Part shown: piece after piece, positions 43,546 through 51,976 of the stretch
How the letters are laid out: every line of letters starts with the position of its first letter
How positions within the stretch are numbered: the first letter of the stretch is position 1
Assembly: GCF_900106035.1 (NCBI RefSeq)
Contig: NZ_FNUC01000004.1
Span: forward strand, 1,426,001 to 1,490,000
Direction: 5' to 3'
DNA from: Jiangella alba
GTDB taxonomy: Bacteria; Actinomycetota; Actinomycetes; Jiangellales; Jiangellaceae
Length of the DNA stretch: 64,000 nucleotides
The notes under the pieces: generated by a model
The model's database searches: none
Told to the model about the DNA's origin: nothing
Seen by the model: only the letters and a program-made list of their open reading frames with translations
Position numbers and translations under genes: made by a program

Positions 43546-44988
43546 ATGAGTTGGTCTGCCGAGCTGACCGAGGCACTCGGCCGGGCGAACGTCATCACCG
43601 ACCCGGCCCGGCTGCGCACCTACGAGTGCGACGGCCTCACCGGCTACCGCGTCCAGCCGGCCATGGTGGTGCTGCCACGGTCCGCCGCCGAGGTGGCCGC
43701 GGCCGTCCGCGTGTGCGCCCGGCACGGGGTGCCGTTCGTCGCCCGTGGCGCGGGGACGGGGCTGTCCGGCGGCGCGCTGCCGGTGGCCGACGGCATCGTC
43801 ATCTCGTTGCAGAAGCTGCGCCGCGTCGTCGAGGTCGACCCCGTCAACCTGCGCGCCGTCGTCGAGCCCGGCGTCACGAACCTCGACATCAGCCGGGCGG
43901 CGGCGCCGTACGGGCTGTACTACGCGCCGGACCCGTCCAGCCAGCAGGTCTGCACCATCGGCGGCAACGTCGCGGAGAACTCCGGCGGCGCGCACTGCCT
44001 GAAGTACGGCTTCACCGTCAACCACGTGCTGGCAGCCGAGGTCGTGCTCGCCGACGGCACCGTCACCACGCTCGGCGGCGACTCCGCGCAACTGCCCGGC
44101 TACGACCTGCTCGGCGCGTTCATCGGCTCCGAGGGCACGCTCGGCATCGTCACGCAGGTGACCGTGCGGCTGCTGGCCAAGCCGGCCGCCGTCCGCACGA
44201 TGGTGGCCGACTTCGCGACGGTGGCCGGCGCGGGCGACGCCGTCACCGGCATCATCGCGGCGGGTATCGTCCCCGCGGCGATCGAGATGCTCGACAACCT
44301 CGCCATCCAGGCCGTCGCCGCGTCCACCGAGAGCGTCTACACGCCCGACACCGTCGCCGCGCTGGTGGTCGAGCTGGACGGCCCGCCCGACGACATCGCC
44401 GAGCAGTTCGACGAGGTCCAGCAGATCTGCCGCGAGCACGGCTGCACGAAGGTCATGGTGGCCGCCGACGCCGAGCAGCGGGCGCTGATCTGGACGGGGC
44501 GCAAGGCCGCGTTCGCCGCCGTCGGGCGCATCAGCCCCGACTACTTCGTCCAGGACGGCGTCGTGCCGCGCGGGCGGCTGGCCGAGGTGCTCGGCCGCAT
44601 CGCCGCGATGGCCGACGACGCCGGCATCCGGGTCGCGAACGTCTTCCACGCCGGCGACGGCAACCTGCACCCGCTGGTCCTCTACAGCGAGGCCGAGGGC
44701 GAGCACGACCGCGCCGAGCGGCTGTCCACCGAGATCGCCGAGCTGTGCGTCGAGCTGGGCGGGTCGCTGTCGGGCGAGCACGGCATCGGCGCCGACAAGG
44801 CCTGCTCGATGCCGCGGATGTTCGGCGAGGACGACCTCGCGACCATGCTCCGGCTGCGTGCCGCGTTCGACCCGGACGGCCTGTGCAACCCAGGCAAGGT
44901 GTTCCCGACGCCGCGGCTGTGCGGCGAGCGGCCGGGGAAGTACCGGCCGCACCCGCTGGAGGAGGCCGGGGTGATCGAGCGGCTATGA
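43546..44988 (+). CDS. glcD: Glycolate oxidase FAD-linked subunit
   Basis: A 480-residue FAD-linked oxidase (FAD_binding_4 plus FAD-oxidase_C). The FAD motifs are PFVARGAGTGLSGGALP and GGNVAENSGGAHCLKYG; the C-terminal domain has VANVFHAGDGNLHPLVLY with catalytic/metal His residues and SGEHGIGADKACSMPRMFG. ATG at 43546 follows the operator and has only a weak SD. It oxidises glycolate (or D-lactate) to the 2-oxoacid, passing electrons to GlcE/GlcF. First gene of glcDEF, coupled to glcE by a 4-bp overlap. Confidence 0.92.
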   Translation: MSWSAELTEALGRANVITDPARLRTYECDGLTGYRVQPAMVVLPRSAAEVAAAVRVCARHGVPFVARGAGTGLSGGALPVADGIVISLQKLRRVVEVDPVNLRAVVEPGVTNLDISRAAAPYGLYYAPDPSSQQVCTIGGNVAENSGGAHCLKYGFTVNHVLAAEVVLADGTVTTLGGDSAQLPGYDLLGAFIGSEGTLGIVTQVTVRLLAKPAAVRTMVADFATVAGAGDAVTGIIAAGIVPAAIEMLDNLAIQAVAASTESVYTPDTVAALVVELDGPPDDIAEQFDEVQQICREHGCTKVMVAADAEQRALIWTGRKAAFAAVGRISPDYFVQDGVVPRGRLAEVLGRIAAMADDAGIRVANVFHAGDGNLHPLVLYSEAEGEHDRAERLSTEIAELCVELGGSLSGEHGIGADKACSMPRMFGEDDLATMLRLRAAFDPDGLCNPGKVFPTPRLCGERPGKYRPHPLEEAGVIERL

Positions 44989-46112
44989 GCACCGCGACGA
45001 CGTACCGGCCGGCGACGCTGGCCGAGCTCCGCGACGCGCTCGTCGGCAGCGCGCGCGAGCGGCTGGCCGTCGCGGGGGCCGGCAGCGCCTCGGCATGGGG
45101 CGGCGAGCCGGTGCACGACGCCGTCCTCGACACCACCGCGCTGAACGGCCTGATCAGCTGCAACCCGACGGACATGACGGTGGCCGTGCAGGCCGGCATG
45201 CCGTTCGCGACGGTGCAGGAGACGCTGGCCGAGCACGCCCAGTGGGTGGCGCTCGACCCCGCCCGCGCGGGCACCGTCGGTGGGCTGATCGCGACGGCCG
45301 ACGCCGGCCCGGTACGGCACGCGTTCGGCGCCCTGCGCGACTGCGTCATCGGCGTCACGGTGGTGCTGGCCGACGGCACGGTGGCGCGCTCAGGCGGGCA
45401 CGTCATCAAGAACGTCGCCGGCTACGACCTCGCCAAGCTGTTCCACGGTTCGCTCGGCACGCTCGGCGTGCTGGCCGAGGTGGTGCTGCGGGTGCGGCCG
45501 CGTCCGGCGGCGACGGCGACGCTGGCGGTCCCGTGCGACGCGGCCACGGCGTTCGACCTCGGCGGCCGGCTGATCCACGGCTCGCTGGAACCCGTGGCGG
45601 TCGAGTGGTGCGACGGCACCCTGCTGGCCCGGTTCGACGGCACCGCCGGCGGCGTCGAGGACCGGCTGCGACGGGCCCGCGCCCTCGCCGGGCCGGACGC
45701 CACCGAGGCGGCGCCCGACGCCTGGTCCGTCGTCGCCGAGCTGGTCCGCGGCGCCGACGGCGACACCGTCGTCCGCCTCGGCACGGCACCGGACCGCACG
45801 CCGTCGCTGGCCGGCCTGGTCGCCCGCACGGCGGCCGAGCACGCCGTCGACGCGACGATGACCAGCAGCCCGTTCGCCGGCGCGCACACCGTCCGGCTGC
45901 GTGGCGGGACGGCGGCCGCGCACGCCGCGGTCGTCACCGCGCTGCGCGCCACCCACCCGGCGACCACCGTCTGCCGGTGGACCGACGGCCTGCGTGCCGA
46001 GCTGCCCGCCTGGGGCGAGCCGCCGTCCGCCGTCGCCGTCCTGCGCGCCGTCAAGCGCGCCTTCGACCCCGACGACCGGCTCGGCCGAGGGAGGTTCGCG
46101 CCATGGTTCTGA
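44985..46112 (+). CDS. glcE: Glycolate oxidase subunit GlcE (FAD-binding)
   Basis: A 375-residue shortened FAD_binding_4 protein: LAVAGAGSASAWGGEPVHDAVLD, TVGGLIATADAGPVRHAFGALRDCVIG, GHVIKNVAGYDLAKLFHGSLGTLGVLAEV. It lacks the large catalytic C-terminal domain of GlcD, as GlcE proteins do. The ATG overlaps the glcD stop and its stop overlaps glcF by 10 bp. It serves as an electron-transfer partner in the GlcDEF complex at the membrane. Confidence 0.92.
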   Translation: MSTATTYRPATLAELRDALVGSARERLAVAGAGSASAWGGEPVHDAVLDTTALNGLISCNPTDMTVAVQAGMPFATVQETLAEHAQWVALDPARAGTVGGLIATADAGPVRHAFGALRDCVIGVTVVLADGTVARSGGHVIKNVAGYDLAKLFHGSLGTLGVLAEVVLRVRPRPAATATLAVPCDAATAFDLGGRLIHGSLEPVAVEWCDGTLLARFDGTAGGVEDRLRRARALAGPDATEAAPDAWSVVAELVRGADGDTVVRLGTAPDRTPSLAGLVARTAAEHAVDATMTSSPFAGAHTVRLRGGTAAAHAAVVTALRATHPATTVCRWTDGLRAELPAWGEPPSAVAVLRAVKRAFDPDDRLGRGRFAPWF

Positions 46113-47413
46113 CCCCCGGTTCCTTCGACGAGCACCGGCCGCCGCGGCGCGAGCTGCTGGACGAGTGCGTGCACTGCGGGTTCTGCCTGCCCACCTGCCC
46201 GACGTACGCGGTCGACGGCGAGGAGATGGACTCGCCGCGCGGCCGGATCTACCTGATCGACCTCGCCCAGCGCGGCGAGATCCCGCTGGATCGCACCATC
46301 GCCGGGCACATCGACTCCTGCCTGGGCTGCCTGGCCTGCGTGCCGGCCTGCCCGTCCGGCGTCCAGTACGACCTGCTGCTGGAGGCGACCCGGCCGCAGC
46401 TGGAGCGGCACGTCCCGCGCACGCGGCGGGAACGGGTGGTGCGCCGGGCGATCTTCGCCGTGTTCCCGTACCCCGCGCGCATGCGGGCCGCCGCGCTGCT
46501 CGGCGTGCTGTACCGGCGGCTCGGGCTGCGGGCTCTGGCGCACCGGCTCGGCCTCGTCGACCGGCTGCCGGCCGAGCTGCGCGCCGCCGAGGACCTGCTG
46601 CCGCCGGTGCCGGTCCGGTCGCTGTTCCGCCGTCCGCCGCCGGTCGTGCCGGCCGCGGGGGAGCGGCGGCTGCGGGTCGCCTTGCTGGAGGGCTGTGCGC
46701 AGCGGGTGCTGTTCGGCGACGTCAACGCGGCGACGGCGCGGGTGCTGGCGGCCGAGGGCTGCGAGGTCGTCGTGCCGCCGAGCCAGCAGTGCTGCGGCGC
46801 GCTGAACCTGCACGCCGGACTCGAGGACGACGCCGCGGCCCGGGCACGACGGCTGATCGACACGTTCGAGACGGCGCGGGCCGACGTCGTGGTGGTCAAC
46901 GTCGCCGGCTGCGGCTCGTCGATGAAGGAGTACGACCGCCTGCTGGCCGACGACCCCGTCTACGCCGAGCGGGCCGCCCGCTTCGCCGCGTCGGTCCGCG
47001 ACGTCACCGAGCTGCTGGCCGAGCTGGAGCCGCGGGCGCCGCGGCACCCCGTCCAGGCCAAGGTCGCCTACCACGACGCCTGCCACCTGGCGAACGCGCA
47101 GCGGATCCGCCGCCAGCCGCGCGACCTGCTGCGCGCCGTCCCCGGGGTCGAGCTCACCGACATCGCGGAGGCGGAGATCTGCTGCGGCTCGGCCGGCATC
47201 TACAACCTGGTGCAGCCGCGCATGGCCGAGGAGCTGGGCCGGCGCAAGGCCGCGAACATCGAGGCGGCCGGGCCGGACGTCATCGCCACCGCGAACGCCG
47301 GCTGCCTGCTGCAGGTGCGCCGCTTCCTCAGCGCGGACGTGCCGCTGGTGCACCCGATCGAGATCCTGGACGCGTCCATCCGCGGCGTCGCGCTGGAGCG
47401 GGCGCGACGATGA
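46103..47413 (+). CDS. glcF: Glycolate oxidase iron-sulfur subunit GlcF
   Basis: A 436-residue protein from ATG at 46103. Two [4Fe-4S] ferredoxin motifs are present (CVHCGFCLPTCPTY and CLGCLACVPACPSGVQ), followed by two CCG (heterodisulfide-reductase-like) domains with QQCCGALNLHAG...NVAGCGSSMKEY and YHDACHLANAQ...EICCGSAG. It carries electrons from GlcD/E to the quinone pool. It converges on the IclR gene with only 5 bp between the stops. Confidence 0.93.
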   Translation: MVLTPGSFDEHRPPRRELLDECVHCGFCLPTCPTYAVDGEEMDSPRGRIYLIDLAQRGEIPLDRTIAGHIDSCLGCLACVPACPSGVQYDLLLEATRPQLERHVPRTRRERVVRRAIFAVFPYPARMRAAALLGVLYRRLGLRALAHRLGLVDRLPAELRAAEDLLPPVPVRSLFRRPPPVVPAAGERRLRVALLEGCAQRVLFGDVNAATARVLAAEGCEVVVPPSQQCCGALNLHAGLEDDAAARARRLIDTFETARADVVVVNVAGCGSSMKEYDRLLADDPVYAERAARFAASVRDVTELLAELEPRAPRHPVQAKVAYHDACHLANAQRIRRQPRDLLRAVPGVELTDIAEAEICCGSAGIYNLVQPRMAEELGRRKAANIEAAGPDVIATANAGCLLQVRRFLSADVPLVHPIEILDASIRGVALERARR

Positions 47414-47418
47414 CCGCG

Positions 47419-48195
47419 TCAGGCCCGGCTCTGCCCGTTCAGCTCCTCGGAGAGGTCGCGGGCGGCGCGGGTCAGCAGCGGGACGGCGCGGGCGACGACG
47501 TCGTCGGTGACCCGCGACGACGGCCCGGAGATGGACAGCCCCAGCCTCGACGGCGCGTCCGGCACCGCGACGGCGACGCAGCGCACCCCGAGCTCCTGCT
47601 CGCCGTCGTCGAGGGCGTAGCCGCGGTCGGCCGTCAGCGCGAGCTCGCGGCCGAACGCCGCCGGGTCGGTGATGGTGTGCTCGGTCTGCTGCGGCATGCC
47701 GGTGCGCTGCAGCATCTCGCCCACCGTCCGCTCGGGCAGGGTGGCCAGCACGGCCTTGCCGACGGCGGTGCAGTGGGGCCAGACCCGGCGGCCGACCTCG
47801 GTGAACATCCGCATGGAATGCCGCGAGGGCACCTGTGCCACGTATACGATCTGGTCACCGTCGAGCATCGCGAGGTTCGCCGACTCGCCCAGCTCGTCGA
47901 CCAGGTGAGTGAGCTGCGGCCGTGCCCACGTGCTGAGCATGGTCGAGGAGCTCTCGCCGAGCCTGATCAGGCGCGGCCCGAGGGCGTATCGTCGCGACGG
48001 CTCCTGACGCAGGTAGCCGAGGTCGACGAGGGTACGGACGATGCGGTGGATGGTCGGCAGTGGCAGTTGAGAGGCCGTGGCCAGCTGGGACAACCCCATG
48101 CTGCCGCCGTGGTCGGCCATGGTCTCAAGCAGGCCGAACGCCCGCTCGACCGACTGCACGCCACCCGAGCGAGCCCGCGACGACTCGGTTTCCAC
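47419..48195 (-). CDS. IclR-family transcriptional regulator
   Basis: A 258-residue protein. The N-terminal HTH is SVERAFGLLETMADHGGSMGLSQLATASQLPLPTIHRIVRTL; the C-terminal effector domain has VGKAVLATLPERTV, RGYALDDGEQELGVRCVAVAVPDA and LGLSISGPSSRV. It sits between glcDEF and the divergent malic enzyme gene. IclR proteins often govern glyoxylate metabolism and bind short palindromes such as the TTCCG-N5-CGGAA sites before glcD and aceB. That assignment is an inference; the GntR gene is the other candidate. Confidence 0.9.
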   Translation of the reverse strand: METESSRARSGGVQSVERAFGLLETMADHGGSMGLSQLATASQLPLPTIHRIVRTLVDLGYLRQEPSRRYALGPRLIRLGESSSTMLSTWARPQLTHLVDELGESANLAMLDGDQIVYVAQVPSRHSMRMFTEVGRRVWPHCTAVGKAVLATLPERTVGEMLQRTGMPQQTEHTITDPAAFGRELALTADRGYALDDGEQELGVRCVAVAVPDAPSRLGLSISGPSSRVTDDVVARAVPLLTRAARDLSEELNGQSRA

Positions 48196-48210
48196 ACAGC
48201 AGATACTAAC

Positions 48211-48225
48211 GTCCGCGATACAGAA
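48211..48225 (+). promoter_or_regulatory. Degenerate copy of the TTCCG-N5-CGGAA operator before malic enzyme
   Basis: GTCCG-CGATA-CAGAA matches 8 of the 10 arm bases of the sites before glcD and aceB and lies in the 47-bp region between the divergent IclR and malic enzyme genes. On its own it would not be convincing. Confidence 0.3.
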
Positions 48226-48242
48226 CTATTGGGAGACACCGC

Positions 48243-49631
48243 ATGGCAACGCCCAGCCCGGGATACGCGATCACGGTCCGTGTCGAGGCGCCGTCCTCGT
48301 CGACGGCCACCAGCGGCCTGGCCGCCGCCGTCAGCGCGGCCGGGGGCGCGCTGACCGCCCTCGACGTCGTCGAGTCGTTCGCCGACCGCCTGGTCGTCGA
48401 CGTCACCTGCGACGCCGTCGACTCCGACCACGCCGAATCGATCACCAAGGCGCTGACGCAGGTCGCCGGCGTCACCGTCCGGAAGGTGAGCGACCGGACG
48501 TTCCTCATCCACCTCGGCGGCAAGCTCGAGGTCAGCCCGAAGGTCCCGCTCAAGCACCGCGACGACCTCTCCCGCGCCTACACCCCCGGCGTGGCCCGGG
48601 TGTGCCTGGCCATCGCCGAGAACCCCGAGGACGCCCGCCGGCTCACCATCAAGCGCAACACCGTCGCCGTCGTCACCGACGGGTCGGCCGTGCTCGGCCT
48701 GGGCAACATCGGCCCGGCCGCCGCGCTGCCCGTCATGGAGGGCAAGGCGGCGCTGTTCAAGCAGTTCGCCGGCGTCGACGCGTGGCCGGTCTGCCTCGAC
48801 ACCCAGGACACCGACGAGATCGTCTCGATCGTCAGAGCTTTGGCGCCGGTGTACGGCGGCATCAACCTGGAGGACATCGCGGCGCCGCGCTGCTTCGAGA
48901 TCGAGGCGCGGCTGCGCGAACTGCTCGACATCCCCGTCTTCCACGACGACCAGCACGGCACCGCCATCGTGGTGCTGGCCGCGCTCTACAACGCGCTGCG
49001 CGTCGTCGGGAAGTCGCTCGACTCCGTCCGCGTGGTCGTGAGCGGCGTCGGCGCGGCCGGCCACGCGATCATCCGGCTGCTCGCCGCCCAGGGCGTCACC
49101 GACATCGTCGCCTGCGACCGCCGCGGCGCCGTCCACGCCGAGAACGGCGAGGGCCGCGACGAGTTCCGCCGCTGGATCGCGCAGAACACCAACCCGCGCG
49201 CCGCCACCGGCTCGCTGCGCGAGGTGCTGGCCGGCGCCGACGTCTTCATCGGCGTGTCCGGCCCGAACCTGCTCACCGGAGAGGACGTCGCCACCATGGC
49301 GCCGGACGCCATCGTGTTCGCGCTGGCCAACCCCGACCCCGAGGTCGACCCGATCGCGGCGCGCGAGCACGCCGCCGTCGTCGCGACCGGCCGGTCGGAC
49401 TTCCCCAACCAGATCAACAACGTGCTCGCCTTCCCCGGCTTCTTCCGCGGCATGCTCGACGCCGGCGCCCACCGCATCACCGACGCCGTCATGCTGGCCG
49501 CCGCCCGCGCCATCGCCGATGCCGTCGGCCCGGACCAGGTGAACGCCAGCTACATCGTGCCGTCGGTCTTCGACCCCGAGGTCGCCCCCGCCGTCGCCGC
49601 GGCCGTCAAGCACGCGGCGCAGTCCGGCTGA
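48243..49631 (+). CDS. NAD(P)-dependent malic enzyme with N-terminal ACT-like domain
   Basis: A 462-residue protein. Residues about 1-85 form a small ACT-like domain ([20 protein letters not shown]). The catalytic part has [53 protein letters not shown] with the metal-binding acidic residues, the NAD-binding [20 protein letters not shown], and [19 protein letters not shown]. It decarboxylates malate to pyruvate. Together with glcDEF and malate synthase in this locus it completes a glycolate-to-pyruvate route. ATG at 48243 follows TTGGGAGAC. Confidence 0.92.
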   Translation: MATPSPGYAITVRVEAPSSSTATSGLAAAVSAAGGALTALDVVESFADRLVVDVTCDAVDSDHAESITKALTQVAGVTVRKVSDRTFLIHLGGKLEVSPKVPLKHRDDLSRAYTPGVARVCLAIAENPEDARRLTIKRNTVAVVTDGSAVLGLGNIGPAAALPVMEGKAALFKQFAGVDAWPVCLDTQDTDEIVSIVRALAPVYGGINLEDIAAPRCFEIEARLRELLDIPVFHDDQHGTAIVVLAALYNALRVVGKSLDSVRVVVSGVGAAGHAIIRLLAAQGVTDIVACDRRGAVHAENGEGRDEFRRWIAQNTNPRAATGSLREVLAGADVFIGVSGPNLLTGEDVATMAPDAIVFALANPDPEVDPIAAREHAAVVATGRSDFPNQINNVLAFPGFFRGMLDAGAHRITDAVMLAAARAIADAVGPDQVNASYIVPSVFDPEVAPAVAAAVKHAAQSG

Positions 49632-49635
49632 GCCC

Positions 49636-49675
49636 GAGGCGCGACGGCCCGGTCTGTCCGGGCCGTCGTCGCCTC
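49636..49675. terminator. Terminator between malic enzyme and the AbiE module
   Basis: GAGGCG-C-GACGGCCCGG pairs with CCGGGCCGTCGTCGCCTC (one bulged base) across a 5-nt loop. The outer arm overlaps the stop codon of the convergent abiEii-like gene. Confidence 0.8.
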
Positions 49676-50450
49676 AGTCGATGTGCGACAGCAGCTGATC
49701 GATGATCAGCTCGGCGGCCGTGTCGATGCCATAGCCGTCCGGAATCTGCGCGACTAACGGTCCGAGATCGCTTCGAAAGGAGTTGTCCGCGACCTTGCCG
49801 CGCAGATTGGCGATCGCCCGCGCCGACGTGAAACTGTCGGGCCGGTATGGCCCGAAGGCCTCGAGAATCTCCGTTGGAGGGATCTCGAGCTCGACCAGGG
49901 CGAGCCACAGGTCGAACAGGTCGCGGCCCTTCGAGCGCTGATACAACGCCCGGATCTTCGTCGCCACCAGTTCGGAGGTCTGGAAGGTCAGGACGTCTGC
50001 GGCGCCGGCCCACCACGCCGACTCGACTCGATGCCGGCGGCGAACATGCGGAATCGCCGGGGATCGCTCGTGCGTGTTGACTTCGATCTTGATCCGCAGA
50101 GGGATACCGTCGGCGGAGGTGGTACGCCAGTGCACTTTGGGGTGCTGGGTGATGCGCGTGCGCACCTCGTATCCCAAGGAGTGACCCAGTTCGGTGAGCG
50201 CGTGCGTCAGGTCGCGGATGCCGCCGCCAGTCGCCCGCACGTAGTCGAGATCCTCGCTGTAACGATAGGCGGCGCCCATATGGAGCTTGTGGAACGCGGT
50301 GCCGCCTCTGAACACGAGCTCGTCGCCGAGATAGGGATCCGCCGCGATCTCGCAGATCGCCCGCGAGAGCAACAGATCCTGTTCCACCTGTGCGGGCGTG
50401 GGCCAGGAATGCGTGAGCGACCATGAGGTCACAACGGTCGGCGGGATCAT
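49674..50450 (-). CDS. AbiEii/AbiGii-type nucleotidyltransferase toxin
   Basis: A 258-residue protein. The nucleotidyltransferase signature is LVFRGGTAFHKLHMGAAYRYSEDLD split into GG-T-xxxKLH and R-SEDLD, and a later acidic strand is LRIKIEVNTHE. C-terminal helices include TSELVATKIRALYQRSKGRDLFDLWLAL, with the conserved KxxxxxxRxKxRDxxD pattern. In type IV toxin-antitoxin systems AbiEii inhibits growth upon phage infection. It is coupled to the antitoxin by a 1-nt overlap (TGATG). Base composition is visibly less G+C-rich than its neighbours, suggesting transfer. Confidence 0.9.
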   Translation of the reverse strand: MIPPTVVTSWSLTHSWPTPAQVEQDLLLSRAICEIAADPYLGDELVFRGGTAFHKLHMGAAYRYSEDLDYVRATGGGIRDLTHALTELGHSLGYEVRTRITQHPKVHWRTTSADGIPLRIKIEVNTHERSPAIPHVRRRHRVESAWWAGAADVLTFQTSELVATKIRALYQRSKGRDLFDLWLALVELEIPPTEILEAFGPYRPDSFTSARAIANLRGKVADNSFRSDLGPLVAQIPDGYGIDTAAELIIDQLLSHID

Positions 50451-51262
50451 CAGACATCCACCTCAACGTCGCGGTTGACCCGGAGACGCCAGTCGCGATC
50501 GAGTTCGCTGGTGGTCGGGCCAGCCGCGTCCAGCAGCGACGGTGCGGTGGCCTTGCTCTGAACGACGTCTCGCAGTGGTTCCAGTTCCAGCTCGGGCCCG
50601 AATCGGTCGAGGACCCAGCCGGCCCGGCGCCCGGCAGCCGCCGGATAGTTGTGAGCCAGGTCGGCGAGAGTGCCGACGTCGATGCCGTCGTCGTCCGCGA
50701 GCTCGGCGATGACCGTGGCGGCGTTGGTCACTCCGCCGGCGATGTCGATATCAGCCGCGACATCGAGGATGGTGGCTTCGCGGGTCGAGACCCGCGCGTG
50801 CCCCGAGCGGGTAGGTCGTTCGATGACGGGGACCGCGCCTACCGATTCGCGGGTCATGAAGGTGAACCGCGTGCGGCCGACCTGCTTCGCCCGAATGTGC
50901 CGGCTCGTCGCCACCTGGAAAACCTGCGGTGCCTGATGAGCGGCTCCATGGATCTCCGCCGCAGACAGCCAGCCGACGTAGTAGTCGGTGTGCAAGTGCC
51001 GCATGACGGTGTCGACGATCTCGATCCCGGGCGGCGCCCCCCACGTCCGGTACTCCGGATGGACGGCCATCCAGAGACCATGGGCCGGCATCACCCACTC
51101 GCCGCGCCGTGCTGGGGCGTGGAGGCGGCGTCGTACCTGGTCCGGGGGCACACCGAGGAGCTGCGCTGCCTGAGCGGTCGTGACGGCGACGAGACCGCGC
51201 GACAGCAGCCAGTCTGCCAGCTCGGGCGCGCGGACGCGCTCGTCCTCGAACGATGTGTTCAT
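50450..51262 (-). CDS. AbiEi-type antitoxin and autorepressor
   Basis: A 270-residue protein from ATG at 51262; a start at 51307 is possible but would translate through the operator palindrome. The N-terminal wHTH is ELADWLLSRGLVAVTTAQAAQLLGVPPDQVRRRL followed by RRGEWVMPAHGLWMAVHP. The C-terminal antitoxin domain (about 90-270) includes YYVGWLSAAEIHGAAHQAPQVFQVAT. AbiEi antitoxins bind inverted repeats in their own promoter, and a perfect 16-bp inverted repeat abuts this start. No SD is present, suggesting a leaderless message. Confidence 0.88.
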   Translation of the reverse strand: MNTSFEDERVRAPELADWLLSRGLVAVTTAQAAQLLGVPPDQVRRRLHAPARRGEWVMPAHGLWMAVHPEYRTWGAPPGIEIVDTVMRHLHTDYYVGWLSAAEIHGAAHQAPQVFQVATSRHIRAKQVGRTRFTFMTRESVGAVPVIERPTRSGHARVSTREATILDVAADIDIAGGVTNAATVIAELADDDGIDVGTLADLAHNYPAAAGRRAGWVLDRFGPELELEPLRDVVQSKATAPSLLDAAGPTTSELDRDWRLRVNRDVEVDV

Positions 51263-51299
51263 ATTGCCTATCGTCACGGAAAGCGTGACGATAGGCAAT
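51263..51299. promoter_or_regulatory. Perfect 16-bp inverted repeat, AbiEi operator
   Basis: ATTGCCTATCGTCACG (51263-51278) and its exact complement (51284-51299) are separated by GAAAG. The repeat directly precedes the ATG at 51262. AbiEi proteins of known systems repress through paired inverted repeats, so this is a likely autoregulatory operator overlapping the promoter. Confidence 0.75.
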
Positions 51300-51332
51300 T
51301 CAGGCATGAGTTGCTGGGCCGCCGCGCCGCTG

Positions 51333-51932
51333 TCAAGCAGGCGGCTCAGTCGGGCTGACGGGGTGCCAGGGGGGCAGGTGCTCGGAGTCGCGCGGGTAGA
51401 GCTCGTGGTCGCGGCGCAGCAGCTCCACCTCGCCCGGCCCCCAATGGAGGAACGGCTCTTCGTCGAAGTGGTAGTGGGGGAGAGCCGTGCCGTCGCGGTA
51501 CAGCTGGATCATGGCGCGGTACCACGCGCCGCGCCCTCCGGCCTCGTACATGGATCGGCGCAGTGCGGCCGCCGCCTCGGCGACGGCCGGCAGGTAGTGC
51601 AAGTTCCGGTAGTGATGGCCTTCGCCTGGCATCCTGACGACGACGAACATACGGACCTCGTCGGCGGCGGCACCGACATCGACCGTCGCCTTCTGCCAGT
51701 GCTCGGGGAGCTCGGCCAGCAGGGCATAGCAGAGCCGCACGAGGGGGTCGTCGGTCGAGGGTGGCGGACGGTTCAGGTCGAGCCGTGCCAGCGGGTTGCC
51801 GTCCTTGTCGGTGGTGGGTGGCGGATCGAGCTGTCGCGGATCGGTCATCGCCGTGCGCATCGTCCGGCCGAGCTCCTCGTCGCTGAGCGCGAGGAGCTCG
51901 GCCGCCTCGTCGCGACCTGCGCTGTCGCTCAT
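51333..51932 (-). CDS. Uncharacterised protein, possible immunity/YezG-like fold
   Basis: A 199-residue protein from ATG at 51932 (MSDSAGRDEAAELLALSDEE). The first about 65 residues are charged and Pro-rich. The ordered part reads LCYALLAELPEHWQKATVDVGA, RMFVVVRMPGEGHHYRNLHYLPA and WYRAMIQLYRDGTALPHYHFDEEPFLHWGP. Its helix-strand pattern and the YRDG turn loosely recall YezG/DUF600-type immunity proteins, but this is weak. It lies between malate synthase and the AbiE pair on the same strand and may be part of the inserted defence island. Confidence 0.6.
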   Translation of the reverse strand: MSDSAGRDEAAELLALSDEELGRTMRTAMTDPRQLDPPPTTDKDGNPLARLDLNRPPPSTDDPLVRLCYALLAELPEHWQKATVDVGAAADEVRMFVVVRMPGEGHHYRNLHYLPAVAEAAAALRRSMYEAGGRGAWYRAMIQLYRDGTALPHYHFDEEPFLHWGPGEVELLRRDHELYPRDSEHLPPWHPVSPTEPPA

Positions 51933-51976
51933 GTGGCCCATCATACCCGGCCACAATGTATGCGGCCGGGTCGCGA

